Positions 1 through 7,870 of a DNA stretch of 64,000 nucleotides are shown in pieces. The notes beneath the pieces were generated by a model. That model worked only from the letters and a program-made list of their open reading frames with translations, was not told where the DNA came from and did no database searches. The stretch's first letter is position 1, and each line of letters opens with the position of its first letter. The stretch spans positions 1 to 64,000 of the forward strand of contig JALHPC010000007.1 in the NCBI GenBank assembly GCA_022842685.1. Reading direction: 5' to 3'. The position numbers and the translations under genes were made by a program. The DNA is from Candidatus Kapaibacterium sp. GTDB lineage: Bacteria > Bacteroidota > Ignavibacteria > Kapaibacteriales > Kapaibacteriaceae.

Positions 1-671
1 TCGTCCAAAAAGATTATCACGGCCTCCGTAGGCACACACTCAGGCGGCAAATCAGGGTTGGCATCTGCGAAGAACTCGAACAAGCCATCAAGCAACGACA
101 CAAATTGTCCCTGCGATAGCTCCAAAATGGCGTCGTTATCGACCTTCTCGACGATGCGCTCAAACTCAACAACCGACACAAGTTCAAACGGAGACGCCTC
201 GGCGCCACGACTGCGTAGCCACGCCCTAACTCCATCGGCGATGTAGGGATGGTCGGCCAAATAGTCAAGCCGCAGCATTATCTCTCGAACCGTGCGTGTT
301 GGTTCTCCGCGAAAGACGAACCATTTGAGAGTTGTGCGCGGGCGCGCAAGCATGTTGAGTCGCGTCTTTACCGCGGCATCAACGGTTGCCGTTAACTCCT
401 CTTGGTCGAATCTCGCATGAAGAGCGTTCAACTCGTCCAAGCGTCTGGAAAGCTGCTGAACATCTCCTAACGAGGCGTCAAACCTTGGATTGCCTGCACG
501 GATGGCCTGCTCTTCGTATACCCACCACTGCACCTCGGCGCGAAAAAACGCCCGATATGCATCGTGAATGGTGGACTCGGCCAGGATCGTTTGGAGCGGA
601 ACATAGGTCTGCTGCGCTGCTATAAGCTGACGCAGACGTTTCTTCGTTCGCTCGACCTCCTGTTCAAACAT
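1..671 (-). CDS. Hypothetical protein, C-terminus beyond window
   Basis: An uninterrupted minus-strand frame begins at the ATG at 671 and runs off the left edge, giving 223 visible residues. I do not recognise a family. The protein starts MFEQEVERTKKRLRQL, is rich in charged and amphipathic helical sequence, and has no signal peptide or membrane segment in the visible part, so it looks soluble and mostly helical. It lies 31 bases downstream of the small membrane-protein gene that follows the sigma factor, so it is probably the last or a late gene of the radA-sigma transcript. A TATCTTTG element at 675-682 could also give it its own promoter, only a few bases before the ATG. The frame is well supported; the function is unknown. 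Confidence 0.75.
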   Translation of the reverse strand, partial: MFEQEVERTKKRLRQLIAAQQTYVPLQTILAESTIHDAYRAFFRAEVQWWVYEEQAIRAGNPRFDASLGDVQQLSRRLDELNALHARFDQEELTATVDAAVKTRLNMLARPRTTLKWFVFRGEPTRTVREIMLRLDYLADHPYIADGVRAWLRSRGAEASPFELVSVVEFERIVEKVDNDAILELSQGQFVSLLDGLFEFFADANPDLPPECVPTEAVIIFLD

Positions 672-674
672 GCT

Positions 675-682
675 CAAAGATA
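675..682 (-). promoter_or_regulatory. Candidate -7 promoter element (TAnnTTTG)
   Basis: The minus strand reads TATCTTTG and then GAGC-type bases straight into the ATG at 671. This matches the Bacteroidota -7 consensus TAnnTTTG. No TTTG -33 element is visible at the usual distance, so this is a weak call. If used, transcription would start almost on the start codon. Confidence 0.3.
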
Positions 683-702
683 CGAAGGCCGACGGCTCAC
701 CA

Positions 703-1101
703 TTAGTAGCCAGTAACAACCTTGGGCCACCGACGATGTTTGCGCGGCATCATGGGCGGTTCGTCGGTCCATCGCATGTCTTGTTCAACGGCCACCGGCG
801 GAAGGCGCTCGAGATCTACCGAAGATTGCGGTGCAGGTATTGCTACAACCTCAACTGGCGTCGGCCGAACTTGCTCAATGCCAACAAATAGGCCGACTAC
901 ACCAACAAGGCCCACGCCTACTACCCACCACATCACGTGGCTAAACCTATGGCGTGGCCCAGGTAAACTGGCAATGCGGCGCTCAACATCAGCTTCGAAT
1001 GTCTCCGGGGCATCCACGGTGGGTAACGTCGCCAACAGCGCACGTAACGCAACATCATTGTCGAATCCGTCCGGAGCCGGCACTGTAGGTAACTTTCTCA
1101 T
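703..1101 (-). CDS. Small single-pass membrane protein, possible anti-sigma factor
   Basis: This 132-residue protein has a soluble N-terminal part of about 54 residues, one strongly hydrophobic segment around residues 56-76 (WWVVGVGLVGVVGLFVGI), and a Pro- and Arg-rich C-terminal tail. Its start overlaps the end of the sigma-factor gene by four bases (ATGA), which implies translational coupling. A short membrane protein cotranscribed with an ECF sigma factor is the usual arrangement of an anti-sigma factor, with the cytoplasmic N-terminus binding the sigma factor. I see no zinc-binding HxxxCxxC motif, so it is not a ZAS-type anti-sigma factor, and the role rests on context only. Confidence 0.65.
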   Translation of the reverse strand: MRKLPTVPAPDGFDNDVALRALLATLPTVDAPETFEADVERRIASLPGPRHRFSHVMWWVVGVGLVGVVGLFVGIEQVRPTPVEVVAIPAPQSSVDLERLPPVAVEQDMRWTDEPPMMPRKHRRWPKVVTGY

Positions 1102-1778
1102 ACTTCGTCTTCCTCGTGCCTAAATAGCTCGTTGTAAAGGTCGCGAAGCTGTTCCTTGAGCTGTGCGCGGCCTCGGTTGATCCGCGATTTCACCGTGCCT
1201 AACTCGCTCTGCGTTATTGCGGCAATTTCCTCGTACGATAACTGTTGAATATCCCGCAACACTACCATCTCGCGGTACGTTGGCGTTACGAACATCAGAG
1301 CTCGCTGTACCTCTTGGACAATCTTGTCCTGATCGATGCGCTCGTCTGGCATGTAGGTCGTGTCGGGCACGTCCCACGACGTGTCGTCCTCGTTTCGCCC
1401 CGGCGCACCGAAGGCGTCTTTCATCGCAACACCAAATCGACGCCGATAGCGCTTCAGCTCGCTCTTGCTTAGGTTCGACGTTATCGTAAACAACCACGTC
1501 GAAAACTTGACTTCACCACCAAAGGTGCCGCCAAATCTAAAGAGCCGAACAAATGTTTCCTGTGCGATGTCCACTGCATCCTCGTAATTGCCCAAAAACC
1601 GATACGCGAAGTTGGTGATTGGATCCTTGTACCTTCGCACCAATGCCCCGTAGGCCATATGATCACCCTCAAGGAACGATGCCAACAGCTGCTCGTCGGT
1701 CAACGCTCGATAGTCTGTGCGTTTTACGGGCGTTTGAGACGCGGTTCGACGTTCAACCTGCTCCTGTTGTTCCTGCAT
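1098..1778 (-). CDS. RNA polymerase sigma factor, sigma-70 family (ECF type)
   Basis: The 226-residue protein has the two conserved sigma-70 blocks of ECF factors. Region 2 spans roughly residues 40-110, with an EDAVDIAQETFVRLFR core-binding helix followed by a FSTWLFTITSNL segment. Region 4 spans about 155-215 with the helix-turn-helix LSYEEIAAITQSELGTVKSRINRGRAQL. The linker between them is long and acidic, typical of SigE/RpoE-like factors. It begins eight bases after radA ends and overlaps the next gene, a small membrane protein that may be its anti-sigma factor. It would direct a specialised regulon; which one cannot be read from the sequence. Confidence 0.93.
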   Translation of the reverse strand: MQEQQEQVERRTASQTPVKRTDYRALTDEQLLASFLEGDHMAYGALVRRYKDPITNFAYRFLGNYEDAVDIAQETFVRLFRFGGTFGGEVKFSTWLFTITSNLSKSELKRYRRRFGVAMKDAFGAPGRNEDDTSWDVPDTTYMPDERIDQDKIVQEVQRALMFVTPTYREMVVLRDIQQLSYEEIAAITQSELGTVKSRINRGRAQLKEQLRDLYNELFRHEEDEV

Positions 1779-1786
1779 ATGGGCTC

Positions 1787-3151
1787 CTATCCAAATACTT
1801 CGTTGAGAAAAGGGGCAATGCGATCCACAGGCGACAAGGCGCTGCGCGCCTCACCCGAAATGCCATCGACGGCTGCTGCAGGCAAGTACACACGCTTCAT
1901 TCCCAGCCGTAACGCCTCGCTCACTCTCTGTTCGGCGTATGCCACATGACGTACCTCGCCTGTCAGGCCTAACTCACCAATAAATACATCGGCTATGCCA
2001 ATGGCCATATCGGTCACCGAACTAACAACAGCCGCAGCCACGCCTAAGTCCACAGCAGGATCCTGAATGGCTATGCCTCCTGCAACGTTTACGAACACGT
2101 CGCTTTGGCGCACTTGCACACCACCCCGCTTCTCGAGTATGGCCAGCAGCATTTGCAACCGGCGGCCGTCATACCCTGTCGATACCCTTTGTGGCATGCT
2201 ATAGCCCGTAGGTGATACAAGGGCCTGCACCTCGATGAGCAACGGACGTGTTCCCTCCATTACAGCTACTATGGCCGTGCCCGGCTGGCCCCCGTGGCGC
2301 TGTGAAAGCAAGACTTCGCTAGGATTGCTTACGTCCCGCATACCAGCCGACGTCATGTCGAAAACACCTAGCTCGTTCGTCGATCCAAATCGATTCTTAA
2401 GCGCACGCAGGACCCTGTACGAATACATGCCGTCACCCTCGAATTGCAACACCGTGTCTACCATGTGCTCTAGTACCTTTGGTCCCGCAATCGCCCCATC
2501 CTTCGTTACATGTCCTATTATCACAATGGGAATGCCCGTGCGCTTCGCAACCTGAGTTAGCCGGGCCGTACACTCACGCACCTGGGCAACGGTGCCAGCC
2601 GATGATTCCAGCATTTCTGTCACAACAGTCTGCACCGAATCAACAACAGCTACAGCCGGCTGCATTCGCTCGATGAGTGCAGCAATCGTCTCAATAGATG
2701 TCTCGGCCGCAACGCTTATCCCCTGAGTACTCACGGCAAGCCGATCGGCTCGCTGGCGCAGTTGGTGCAACGACTCTTCACCCGTCACATACAACGCTCC
2801 ACCCCGCTGGGCCATCGACGAACACATTTGCAACATCAGCGTGCTCTTACCCATGCCAGGGTCGCCTCCTACCAACACAATACTCCCCGGCATCATGCCC
2901 CCACCTAGCACTCGATCTAACTCGGTGTGTCCCGTGCTGGTGCGTGGCTGTTCCGACGTGTCAACGTCCGTTAGCGCCTGCGCTACGGCTTCCACAGCTC
3001 TTGCCGCTCGCACCTTACCACCCTTGGTTTGCCCGCGCTCAGCAAGCTCCTCCACCAAGGTTCCCCATGCCTCGCAGGCCGGACACTTCCCCAGCCATCG
3101 TGGTGCGATATGCCCGCAGGCCGTACATCGATATTGCGTCTTGGTCTTCAT
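1787..3151 (-). CDS. radA: DNA repair protein RadA
   Basis: RadA is a RecA-related ATPase that promotes branch migration during recombinational repair. Reading from the ATG at 3151 gives 454 residues that begin directly with the four-cysteine zinc finger (C9, C12, C23, C26 in CTACGH...CPAC). The RecA-like ATPase core follows with Walker A GGDPGMGKST, then the RadA-specific KNRFGS motif, and last the Lon-like C-terminal domain. An in-frame extension to 3286 is open but would put 45 unrelated residues before the zinc finger, so I reject it; a GGGGAG ribosome-binding site lies just before 3151. It is the first gene of the radA-sigma-membrane protein transcript. Confidence 0.97.
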   Translation of the reverse strand: MKTKTQYRCTACGHIAPRWLGKCPACEAWGTLVEELAERGQTKGGKVRAARAVEAVAQALTDVDTSEQPRTSTGHTELDRVLGGGMMPGSIVLVGGDPGMGKSTLMLQMCSSMAQRGGALYVTGEESLHQLRQRADRLAVSTQGISVAAETSIETIAALIERMQPAVAVVDSVQTVVTEMLESSAGTVAQVRECTARLTQVAKRTGIPIVIIGHVTKDGAIAGPKVLEHMVDTVLQFEGDGMYSYRVLRALKNRFGSTNELGVFDMTSAGMRDVSNPSEVLLSQRHGGQPGTAIVAVMEGTRPLLIEVQALVSPTGYSMPQRVSTGYDGRRLQMLLAILEKRGGVQVRQSDVFVNVAGGIAIQDPAVDLGVAAAVVSSVTDMAIGIADVFIGELGLTGEVRHVAYAEQRVSEALRLGMKRVYLPAAAVDGISGEARSALSPVDRIAPFLNEVFG

Positions 3152-3183
3152 TGCCGTAGTGTCTCCCCTGCGATGCAGGACTG

Positions 3184-3191
3184 CAAAACTA
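3184..3191 (-). promoter_or_regulatory. Candidate -7 promoter element for radA
   Basis: The minus strand reads TAGTTTTG, an exact TAnnTTTG element, 33 bases upstream of the radA ATG. Transcription would start around 3177 and give a short leader carrying the AGGGGAGA ribosome-binding site. No clear -33 TTTG lies at the expected spacing. Confidence 0.45.
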
Positions 3192-3272
3192 GATAAATTG
3201 AACGGCGGGGAATCGTTCGGCCCTTCATCGTGTTTGCACACCCGGACGCTCACCATCCACTGCACGCTCACC

Positions 3273-4187
3273 GTGATCGCAACCACTACCCCCGCCGATG
3301 TCGCTCATGCCTATGCCTTTTGCAAGGACATGACGCGTACTCACGCCAAGACGTTCTACTTCGCTTCTCATACCCTGCCCCTAGCAAAACGCAATGCCTG
3401 CTTTGCTGTGTATGCCTTCTGCCGCTACGTCGACGACCTCGTAGACGTTGCCCTCGAACGCGGCGATCTCTCTTCCGTCGATGCCGTGAGTCTCGTCCAA
3501 TCCTGGAATCACGCTCTCGATGCACTCTATAAGGGGCATCGAATCACGCTTCGCGATGGCACAGATGCAAACAATATCTTGATTGCTTGGCAAGACACAC
3601 TGTCCAAGTTTCGTATTCCTTCAAACCTACCCGGAGAACTGATCGAAGGAGTGTTGATGGACACATCCGTTTCGCGTTTTGCAACGTTCACCGAATTGTA
3701 CGACTACAGCTACAAAGTGGCCTCTGTTGTCGGCCTTATGACGACAGAGATCTTTGGCTACTCCGACTCCTCGGCTCTGCGCGAAGCGATAGACCTTGGA
3801 ATCGCCATGCAGTTGACGAACATCATTCGCGACGTAAAAGAAGACGCTCAACGCGGACGCATCTATCTGCCTCTTGACGAGCTCGCGCGCTTTGGCGTTA
3901 GCGAGCACGATGTGCTGGAGTATCGCAATGGCACCGCCATGCGCGAACTGCTGAAATACCAATGTGAACGCGCGCGTGATTACTATCGAAGGGCCGACGC
4001 TGGCATACCAAAGCTCGAAGCCGACAGCCGAACAACGGTCTATCTGATGAGCATGAACTACGAGAAGATTCTCGACGAAGTAGAACGCCGTTCGTACGAC
4101 GTCTTCTCTAAACGCGTGTCGACGTCGCTCTTCACTAAGCTGTCGAGTCTTCCAAAGGCCTGGTGGTTCGCTCGACGAAACGCATAG
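3273..4187 (+). CDS. Phytoene/squalene synthase family protein
   Basis: The enzyme condenses two prenyl diphosphates head to head, making phytoene or a squalene-type product for carotenoids or hopanoids. Two Asp-rich Mg-binding motifs are present, YVDDLVD near residue 50 and RDVKEDAQRGRIYLP near residue 185, together with the family's N-terminal CxxxTRTHAKTFYF pattern. The frame is open from 2841, but the upstream part is the shadow of radA. I place the start at the GTG at 3273, which gives 304 residues, the usual family length; the ATG at 3330 would delete part of the conserved N-terminus. No desaturase or other pathway gene is nearby, so crtB and hpnC/hpnD cannot be told apart here. Confidence 0.9.
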   Translation: MIATTTPADVAHAYAFCKDMTRTHAKTFYFASHTLPLAKRNACFAVYAFCRYVDDLVDVALERGDLSSVDAVSLVQSWNHALDALYKGHRITLRDGTDANNILIAWQDTLSKFRIPSNLPGELIEGVLMDTSVSRFATFTELYDYSYKVASVVGLMTTEIFGYSDSSALREAIDLGIAMQLTNIIRDVKEDAQRGRIYLPLDELARFGVSEHDVLEYRNGTAMRELLKYQCERARDYYRRADAGIPKLEADSRTTVYLMSMNYEKILDEVERRSYDVFSKRVSTSLFTKLSSLPKAWWFARRNA

Positions 4188-4198
4188 GACCTATGCGT
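4180..4198. terminator. Inverted repeat between convergent genes, possible terminator
   Basis: ACGCATAGG and CCTATGCGT are perfect 9-base inverted repeats around a single A, spanning the stop codon of the prenyl synthase gene. The gene converging from the right ends at 4219. The repeat can fold on either strand (7-bp stem, 5-base loop), but neither strand shows a real T-run afterwards, so termination is only a guess. Confidence 0.35.
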
Positions 4199-4218
4199 GC
4201 CAAACCCTATCGATTCCT

Positions 4219-5073
4219 TTACACGTAGTGGAATCGAATATTGTCCACCACAAACTCACCGTAGGTGAAATCGCCTTTCGGCAAGTTCCACACGAAGTCG
4301 ACCTCGTGAGGAATCATAATGCCATCAACCTCGCGATAATCGCGACAGAGGAGTGTAAATTGTGTTTGTTCAAAGCCACTCTTTAAATCGCGGTACTTAT
4401 CGGTTGTCGTGATACGAACTATCTCACCGATGTCGTTCACGTGAAACGTGGCCGTCACCGTTGTCGACCCATCCGTGATAATTGCCATGGCCTTATGCGC
4501 GTCAATGGGCTGCCAGCGAAGCGTTCGCGTTGGTAATAATCCTGTAGGCAGCCACACTTGTTCGCTCAACAGGCGAAACAACATCGACGCATCCGTTTCG
4601 GCGCCGTCGACCTCTTGAATCGTGAGTGCGCCAAACAGCTTAATACGACCGCTGCCTTTACCGTTAACGTAGGACAAAATTGCGGTCCGCCACCATACCT
4701 TGTTGTGTCGCAACACAGCATCCCAAACAAAGCCAGGTTCCATCCCCGACAGGTACTCTGTGGCATTCACCGTAAACCAAGGCCGCTCTTCGCCGTGCCT
4801 AAATCTGGCATACTGTCGTATAACGGCGTATCGAATGTTTGGCTGGCCTTGCTTGAGTGCGAAGTGCAGATAGCGCTGGATTGGTTCGGGAAGTCCCACG
4901 GCCAACTCCGACGTAAATGCCGGAAGTGGAAATCGACCAATGCTGTTCACGAGTCGGCGAATCGACATCGACACGAAGACTCGCGACACAATGGCGCTTG
5001 CCACGACGATGGTCAAGAAGGCAACGATAACGGCGCCAACGATGACGACAAATTTGGGTAGGGTCTCGATCAT
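4219..5073 (-). CDS. Membrane-anchored protein of unknown function (DUF6544-like)
   Basis: From the ATG at 5073 the protein has 284 residues. One N-terminal membrane segment (residues 8-30, VVIVGAVIVAFLTIVVASAIV) precedes a soluble domain of about 240 residues. The soluble part contains LPEPIQRYLHFALKQGQP, GFVWDAV, and a C-terminal CRDYREVDGIMIPHEVDFVWNLPKGDF block; this pattern resembles the family listed as DUF6544, as I recall it. The start overlaps the end of the preceding membrane-protein gene by four bases, which argues against the longer frame to 5259. It ends the long minus-strand gene run that begins upstream of the ATP synthase cluster. No function is known. Confidence 0.8.
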   Translation of the reverse strand: MIETLPKFVVIVGAVIVAFLTIVVASAIVSRVFVSMSIRRLVNSIGRFPLPAFTSELAVGLPEPIQRYLHFALKQGQPNIRYAVIRQYARFRHGEERPWFTVNATEYLSGMEPGFVWDAVLRHNKVWWRTAILSYVNGKGSGRIKLFGALTIQEVDGAETDASMLFRLLSEQVWLPTGLLPTRTLRWQPIDAHKAMAIITDGSTTVTATFHVNDIGEIVRITTTDKYRDLKSGFEQTQFTLLCRDYREVDGIMIPHEVDFVWNLPKGDFTYGEFVVDNIRFHYV

Positions 5074-6464
5074 GCTCGCGAAGCTGTTTCCCACCGATCC
5101 AGGCGTTGCGCAAAGCGCTGAACAACTGGCATAGTGGCCATGAGAAGAAACATTAGCGGGACGAGCTTGAATATACCTCTTCGCAGGGTTTGCTCCACGA
5201 TGGCAGCCGAGAAAATGGTCCCAGTAACGATGAGGCCCAGAAGAATAGCCACGGCCCAAACCACAACAACGTTATTGCCCAGAATGGAAAGCAGTGCCCC
5301 TTTCGAGCGAACGACGACAACAGCGCCAACAACCGCTAGTACTGCAACAAGATAGAACGTCCAGCCCCAAAGGGTAACGTCGAACAATAGGTTCGAGAAG
5401 ATTGCCCCCATCACGACGGCAAATCTCGACAACGTTGGAATGACGAGCTCGGAAAGCGAGTCAGGTTGTTGAGGCAACACAACGCGGAAGTACAGTACGT
5501 GCCATAGGGCAAAGGCCACAAAACTCGATGCCGCGATGATGGAACTCCACCGCAATGCACTACCCGTTCCAAACGCGTTGCGCAGAATGGGAAAGCTTCC
5601 AGCAAGTCCAATTCCTACAATCAAGATACTCTCGGTTCGGCTCCAGCAGGCGGCAGCAAAGGCCAATGCAGCCAAGGCAAGCATTGCCACCTGTTTCTTG
5701 TCAACGGCCATCATTACAGCCACTACACCTAACGTCATCATCACGCTATTGGCAAAGTCGGTCTGCAAAAGATACATATAGCCGTGTACTTCCGGCGTCA
5801 TCACCATCAGCAACACCAGTACATTCGCCACTAGGGGCTGCACCACGGCACGCAGCACCATCCACATCATCCACACATGAAGAATGGCCAACAGCCCTAG
5901 CCAAACTTGGCCAAAAGGAAAGCCCATCAGCCGTGACACAACCTGCATGAGCATTGTGAAGGGGGCATAGAAGGGCTGATTGCTTAACCTCCCTTGCAGG
6001 GCAGGGTCGGTAAACACACTGTTGTCGATGCGCCCCTCGGCCACTGCTGTTCGCGCAACAAGGTCGATGCCAGCCATGGCATCAAACGGCGTTACAGGCC
6101 AAAACCACGATGCCCACAGTGGGATGTACATGGCATAGGCAAGGATAACGAGCGTTACTGGGTCGTGCAAACGCAAACGCATGGTCGGCGCCGCAAACAG
6201 GGTCCCATAAAAGGCACGAACACGTGGCCATGCCACATGCATAGCACCAGCAACAAGCGCGGCAGCGGCAACCATTGCCCCTTGAGAAAGATCTATGGCT
6301 ACGAGGTCAAACAGCAGGAACGCCACGGTGTGCAGGAACATGCCTACGATAAGGGCAACTGGGGGCACAAGCACGCGGGGCAGGGGAATCCGAGCGGTGG
6401 CAAGAAACCCTGTGCCTGCAAGAAGCTGGAGCACCATTGTGGCAACGACGACGGGGGCGTTCAT
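5070..6464 (-). CDS. Polytopic membrane protein, possible GT-C glycosyltransferase
   Basis: The 464-residue product is very hydrophobic, with about ten to twelve membrane segments. After the third or fourth segment comes a loop with acidic residues (WFWPVTPFDAMAGIDLVART), and later a LLQTDFANS segment. This layout resembles GT-C fold enzymes such as the RgtA/PMT-like mannosyltransferases, which carry a catalytic Asp in the first large periplasmic loop. The gene overlaps its upstream neighbour (6461-6976) by four bases and its downstream neighbour by four bases, so the three are translated together. Substrate and function are not evident, and the glycosyltransferase label is a fold-level guess. 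Confidence 0.6.
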   Translation of the reverse strand: MNAPVVVATMVLQLLAGTGFLATARIPLPRVLVPPVALIVGMFLHTVAFLLFDLVAIDLSQGAMVAAAALVAGAMHVAWPRVRAFYGTLFAAPTMRLRLHDPVTLVILAYAMYIPLWASWFWPVTPFDAMAGIDLVARTAVAEGRIDNSVFTDPALQGRLSNQPFYAPFTMLMQVVSRLMGFPFGQVWLGLLAILHVWMMWMVLRAVVQPLVANVLVLLMVMTPEVHGYMYLLQTDFANSVMMTLGVVAVMMAVDKKQVAMLALAALAFAAACWSRTESILIVGIGLAGSFPILRNAFGTGSALRWSSIIAASSFVAFALWHVLYFRVVLPQQPDSLSELVIPTLSRFAVVMGAIFSNLLFDVTLWGWTFYLVAVLAVVGAVVVVRSKGALLSILGNNVVVVWAVAILLGLIVTGTIFSAAIVEQTLRRGIFKLVPLMFLLMATMPVVQRFAQRLDRWETASRA

Positions 6465-6976
6465 GGTTGCACTCCAGACGATGAGCTAGCGGCAACGTAC
6501 TCGGCTATTAACGAGTCGAAACGCGCCGGAACGTCGCGCCGGCGAAGAAGCTCGAACGCTGTTGGCTCGAGCGCAACAGCGATGTTAGCGCGCGAGCGCC
6601 GCGCTTGATCCTCCCAAGCCACGAGTGGCACCGAGCTTTCGGACAGATACCGAAAGATGCGTGCGTCGGTAAAGATGGCCTCCTGGCCTTGGCCAAAGCG
6701 ATTGGCATACGGCCGAGGCGGCAGCAGCAATGTATCGCCTGGCTTTAGCCGTTCGGTGATGAGTCGACAAAGGTCGTAGTTAAACGTGTGCCGCATAAAC
6801 ATCCTTTTTTGAATCGAACGGATGCCAGCAAAGGTGTCCATGCGATCGTAGTAGAACTTTACGCGGTTTTCGTACCAGACTGGATACGGATTGACGGACG
6901 TCGCCTCGAAGCGAATTAGGAGCCACCAACCAACAGCGACGGCTGCGGCAAGCAGGAGCGAACGTACCGAGAACAT
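6461..6976 (-). CDS. Hypothetical protein with N-terminal membrane anchor
   Basis: This 171-residue protein begins with a hydrophobic segment (SLLLAAAVAVGWWLLI, residues 6-21), either an uncleaved signal anchor or a signal peptide, so the rest is probably periplasmic. The C-terminal part contains KPGDTLLLPPRPYANRFGQGQ and ends in a Ser-rich stretch. It starts seven bases after atpG and overlaps the polytopic membrane protein by four bases. The combination suggests a membrane complex with that neighbour. In many GT-C family proteins the soluble C-terminal domain is part of the same polypeptide, and here it could be the separated half. That is inference; no family was recognised. Confidence 0.6.
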   Translation of the reverse strand: MFSVRSLLLAAAVAVGWWLLIRFEATSVNPYPVWYENRVKFYYDRMDTFAGIRSIQKRMFMRHTFNYDLCRLITERLKPGDTLLLPPRPYANRFGQGQEAIFTDARIFRYLSESSVPLVAWEDQARRSRANIAVALEPTAFELLRRRDVPARFDSLIAEYVAASSSSGVQP

Positions 6977-6983
6977 TGATGTA

Positions 6984-7862
6984 CTAGTTGTTAAGAGCCT
7001 CGGCTCCGCCTACAATCTCAAGCATTTCCTTCGTGATGGCTGCTTGACGCTCACGGTTGTACATAAGCTGGAGCGTCGTTATCAGGTCGCGGGCATTGTT
7101 GGTAGCATTTTCCATGGCCATCATTCGGGCTGCCTGCTCGGCTGCATTCGAGTCCAGCAGAGTACGCCACACTTGCGTGTTCAAATACATCGGCAACAAG
7201 GTGTCCAAAATGTCGGCACGTGTTGGTTCAAAGATGTAGTCGACGTTGTGCTTTGTGTCCTTAGATGGTACGTCGGCAGCAACAGGCAACAACTGCAGCG
7301 TGCGCACTTCTTGGCGAATAACGCTCACGAACTCGTTGTAGATGGCCTCGACATGGTCGTACTGCCCGGTAAGAAAACCAGTACCCACGATGTCGGATAT
7401 GCCCATGGCAGTGGTATGTTCTAGCTTTAGGAACACGTCGGGATACTCGGCCGCGATGGCTTCGCTACGCTTGCGAAAGGCAGTTACAGAGCGTCGACCT
7501 ACCGGTATCACCGTGATGGTTGCTTGCGGATGCAGGGCCCGGAGAACATCGATACGCTGCATTGCACTGCGTAGAACATTTGTGTTGAAGGCACCACACA
7601 AACCGCGATCGGACGAAACAACGATAACGACGATGCTTCGAAGGTCCTTGCGAGTTTCGAAGAACGGATGAACGAAGTCGGAGTCGGCCTGTGCAAGGTT
7701 TCCTAGGATCTGCTGCAGCTTTGCTGCGAATGGTCGCGCAGCCGTGATAGCGTCTTGAGCGCGACGCAGCTTGGCAGCTGCCACCATGCGCATGGCCTGT
7801 GTGATTTTGGACGTATTGCGTACCGAGACGATACGATTACGAGTTTCGCGAAGGGTTGCCAT
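6984..7862 (-). CDS. atpG: F1F0 ATP synthase gamma subunit
   Basis: The gamma subunit forms the central rotating shaft of F1. The 292-residue protein has the conserved N-terminal helix RIVSVRNTSKITQAMRMVAAAKLRRAQ and the C-terminal ATNNARDLITTLQLMYNRERQAAITKEMLEIVGGAEAL helix, which together form the coiled-coil shaft. The middle shows SDRGLCGAFN, the family signature. It lies at the downstream end of the cluster, but hldD separates it from atpA. The beta and epsilon genes (atpD, atpC) are absent from the window; in related phyla they are encoded at a separate locus. Confidence 0.97.
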   Translation of the reverse strand: MATLRETRNRIVSVRNTSKITQAMRMVAAAKLRRAQDAITAARPFAAKLQQILGNLAQADSDFVHPFFETRKDLRSIVVIVVSSDRGLCGAFNTNVLRSAMQRIDVLRALHPQATITVIPVGRRSVTAFRKRSEAIAAEYPDVFLKLEHTTAMGISDIVGTGFLTGQYDHVEAIYNEFVSVIRQEVRTLQLLPVAADVPSKDTKHNVDYIFEPTRADILDTLLPMYLNTQVWRTLLDSNAAEQAARMMAMENATNNARDLITTLQLMYNRERQAAITKEMLEIVGGAEALNN

Positions 7863-7870
7863 GGTCTATC

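Noticed and set aside
2841..3272. Upstream extension of the prenyl synthase frame
   Set aside because: It is antisense to radA and has no homology; family length is reached from 3273.
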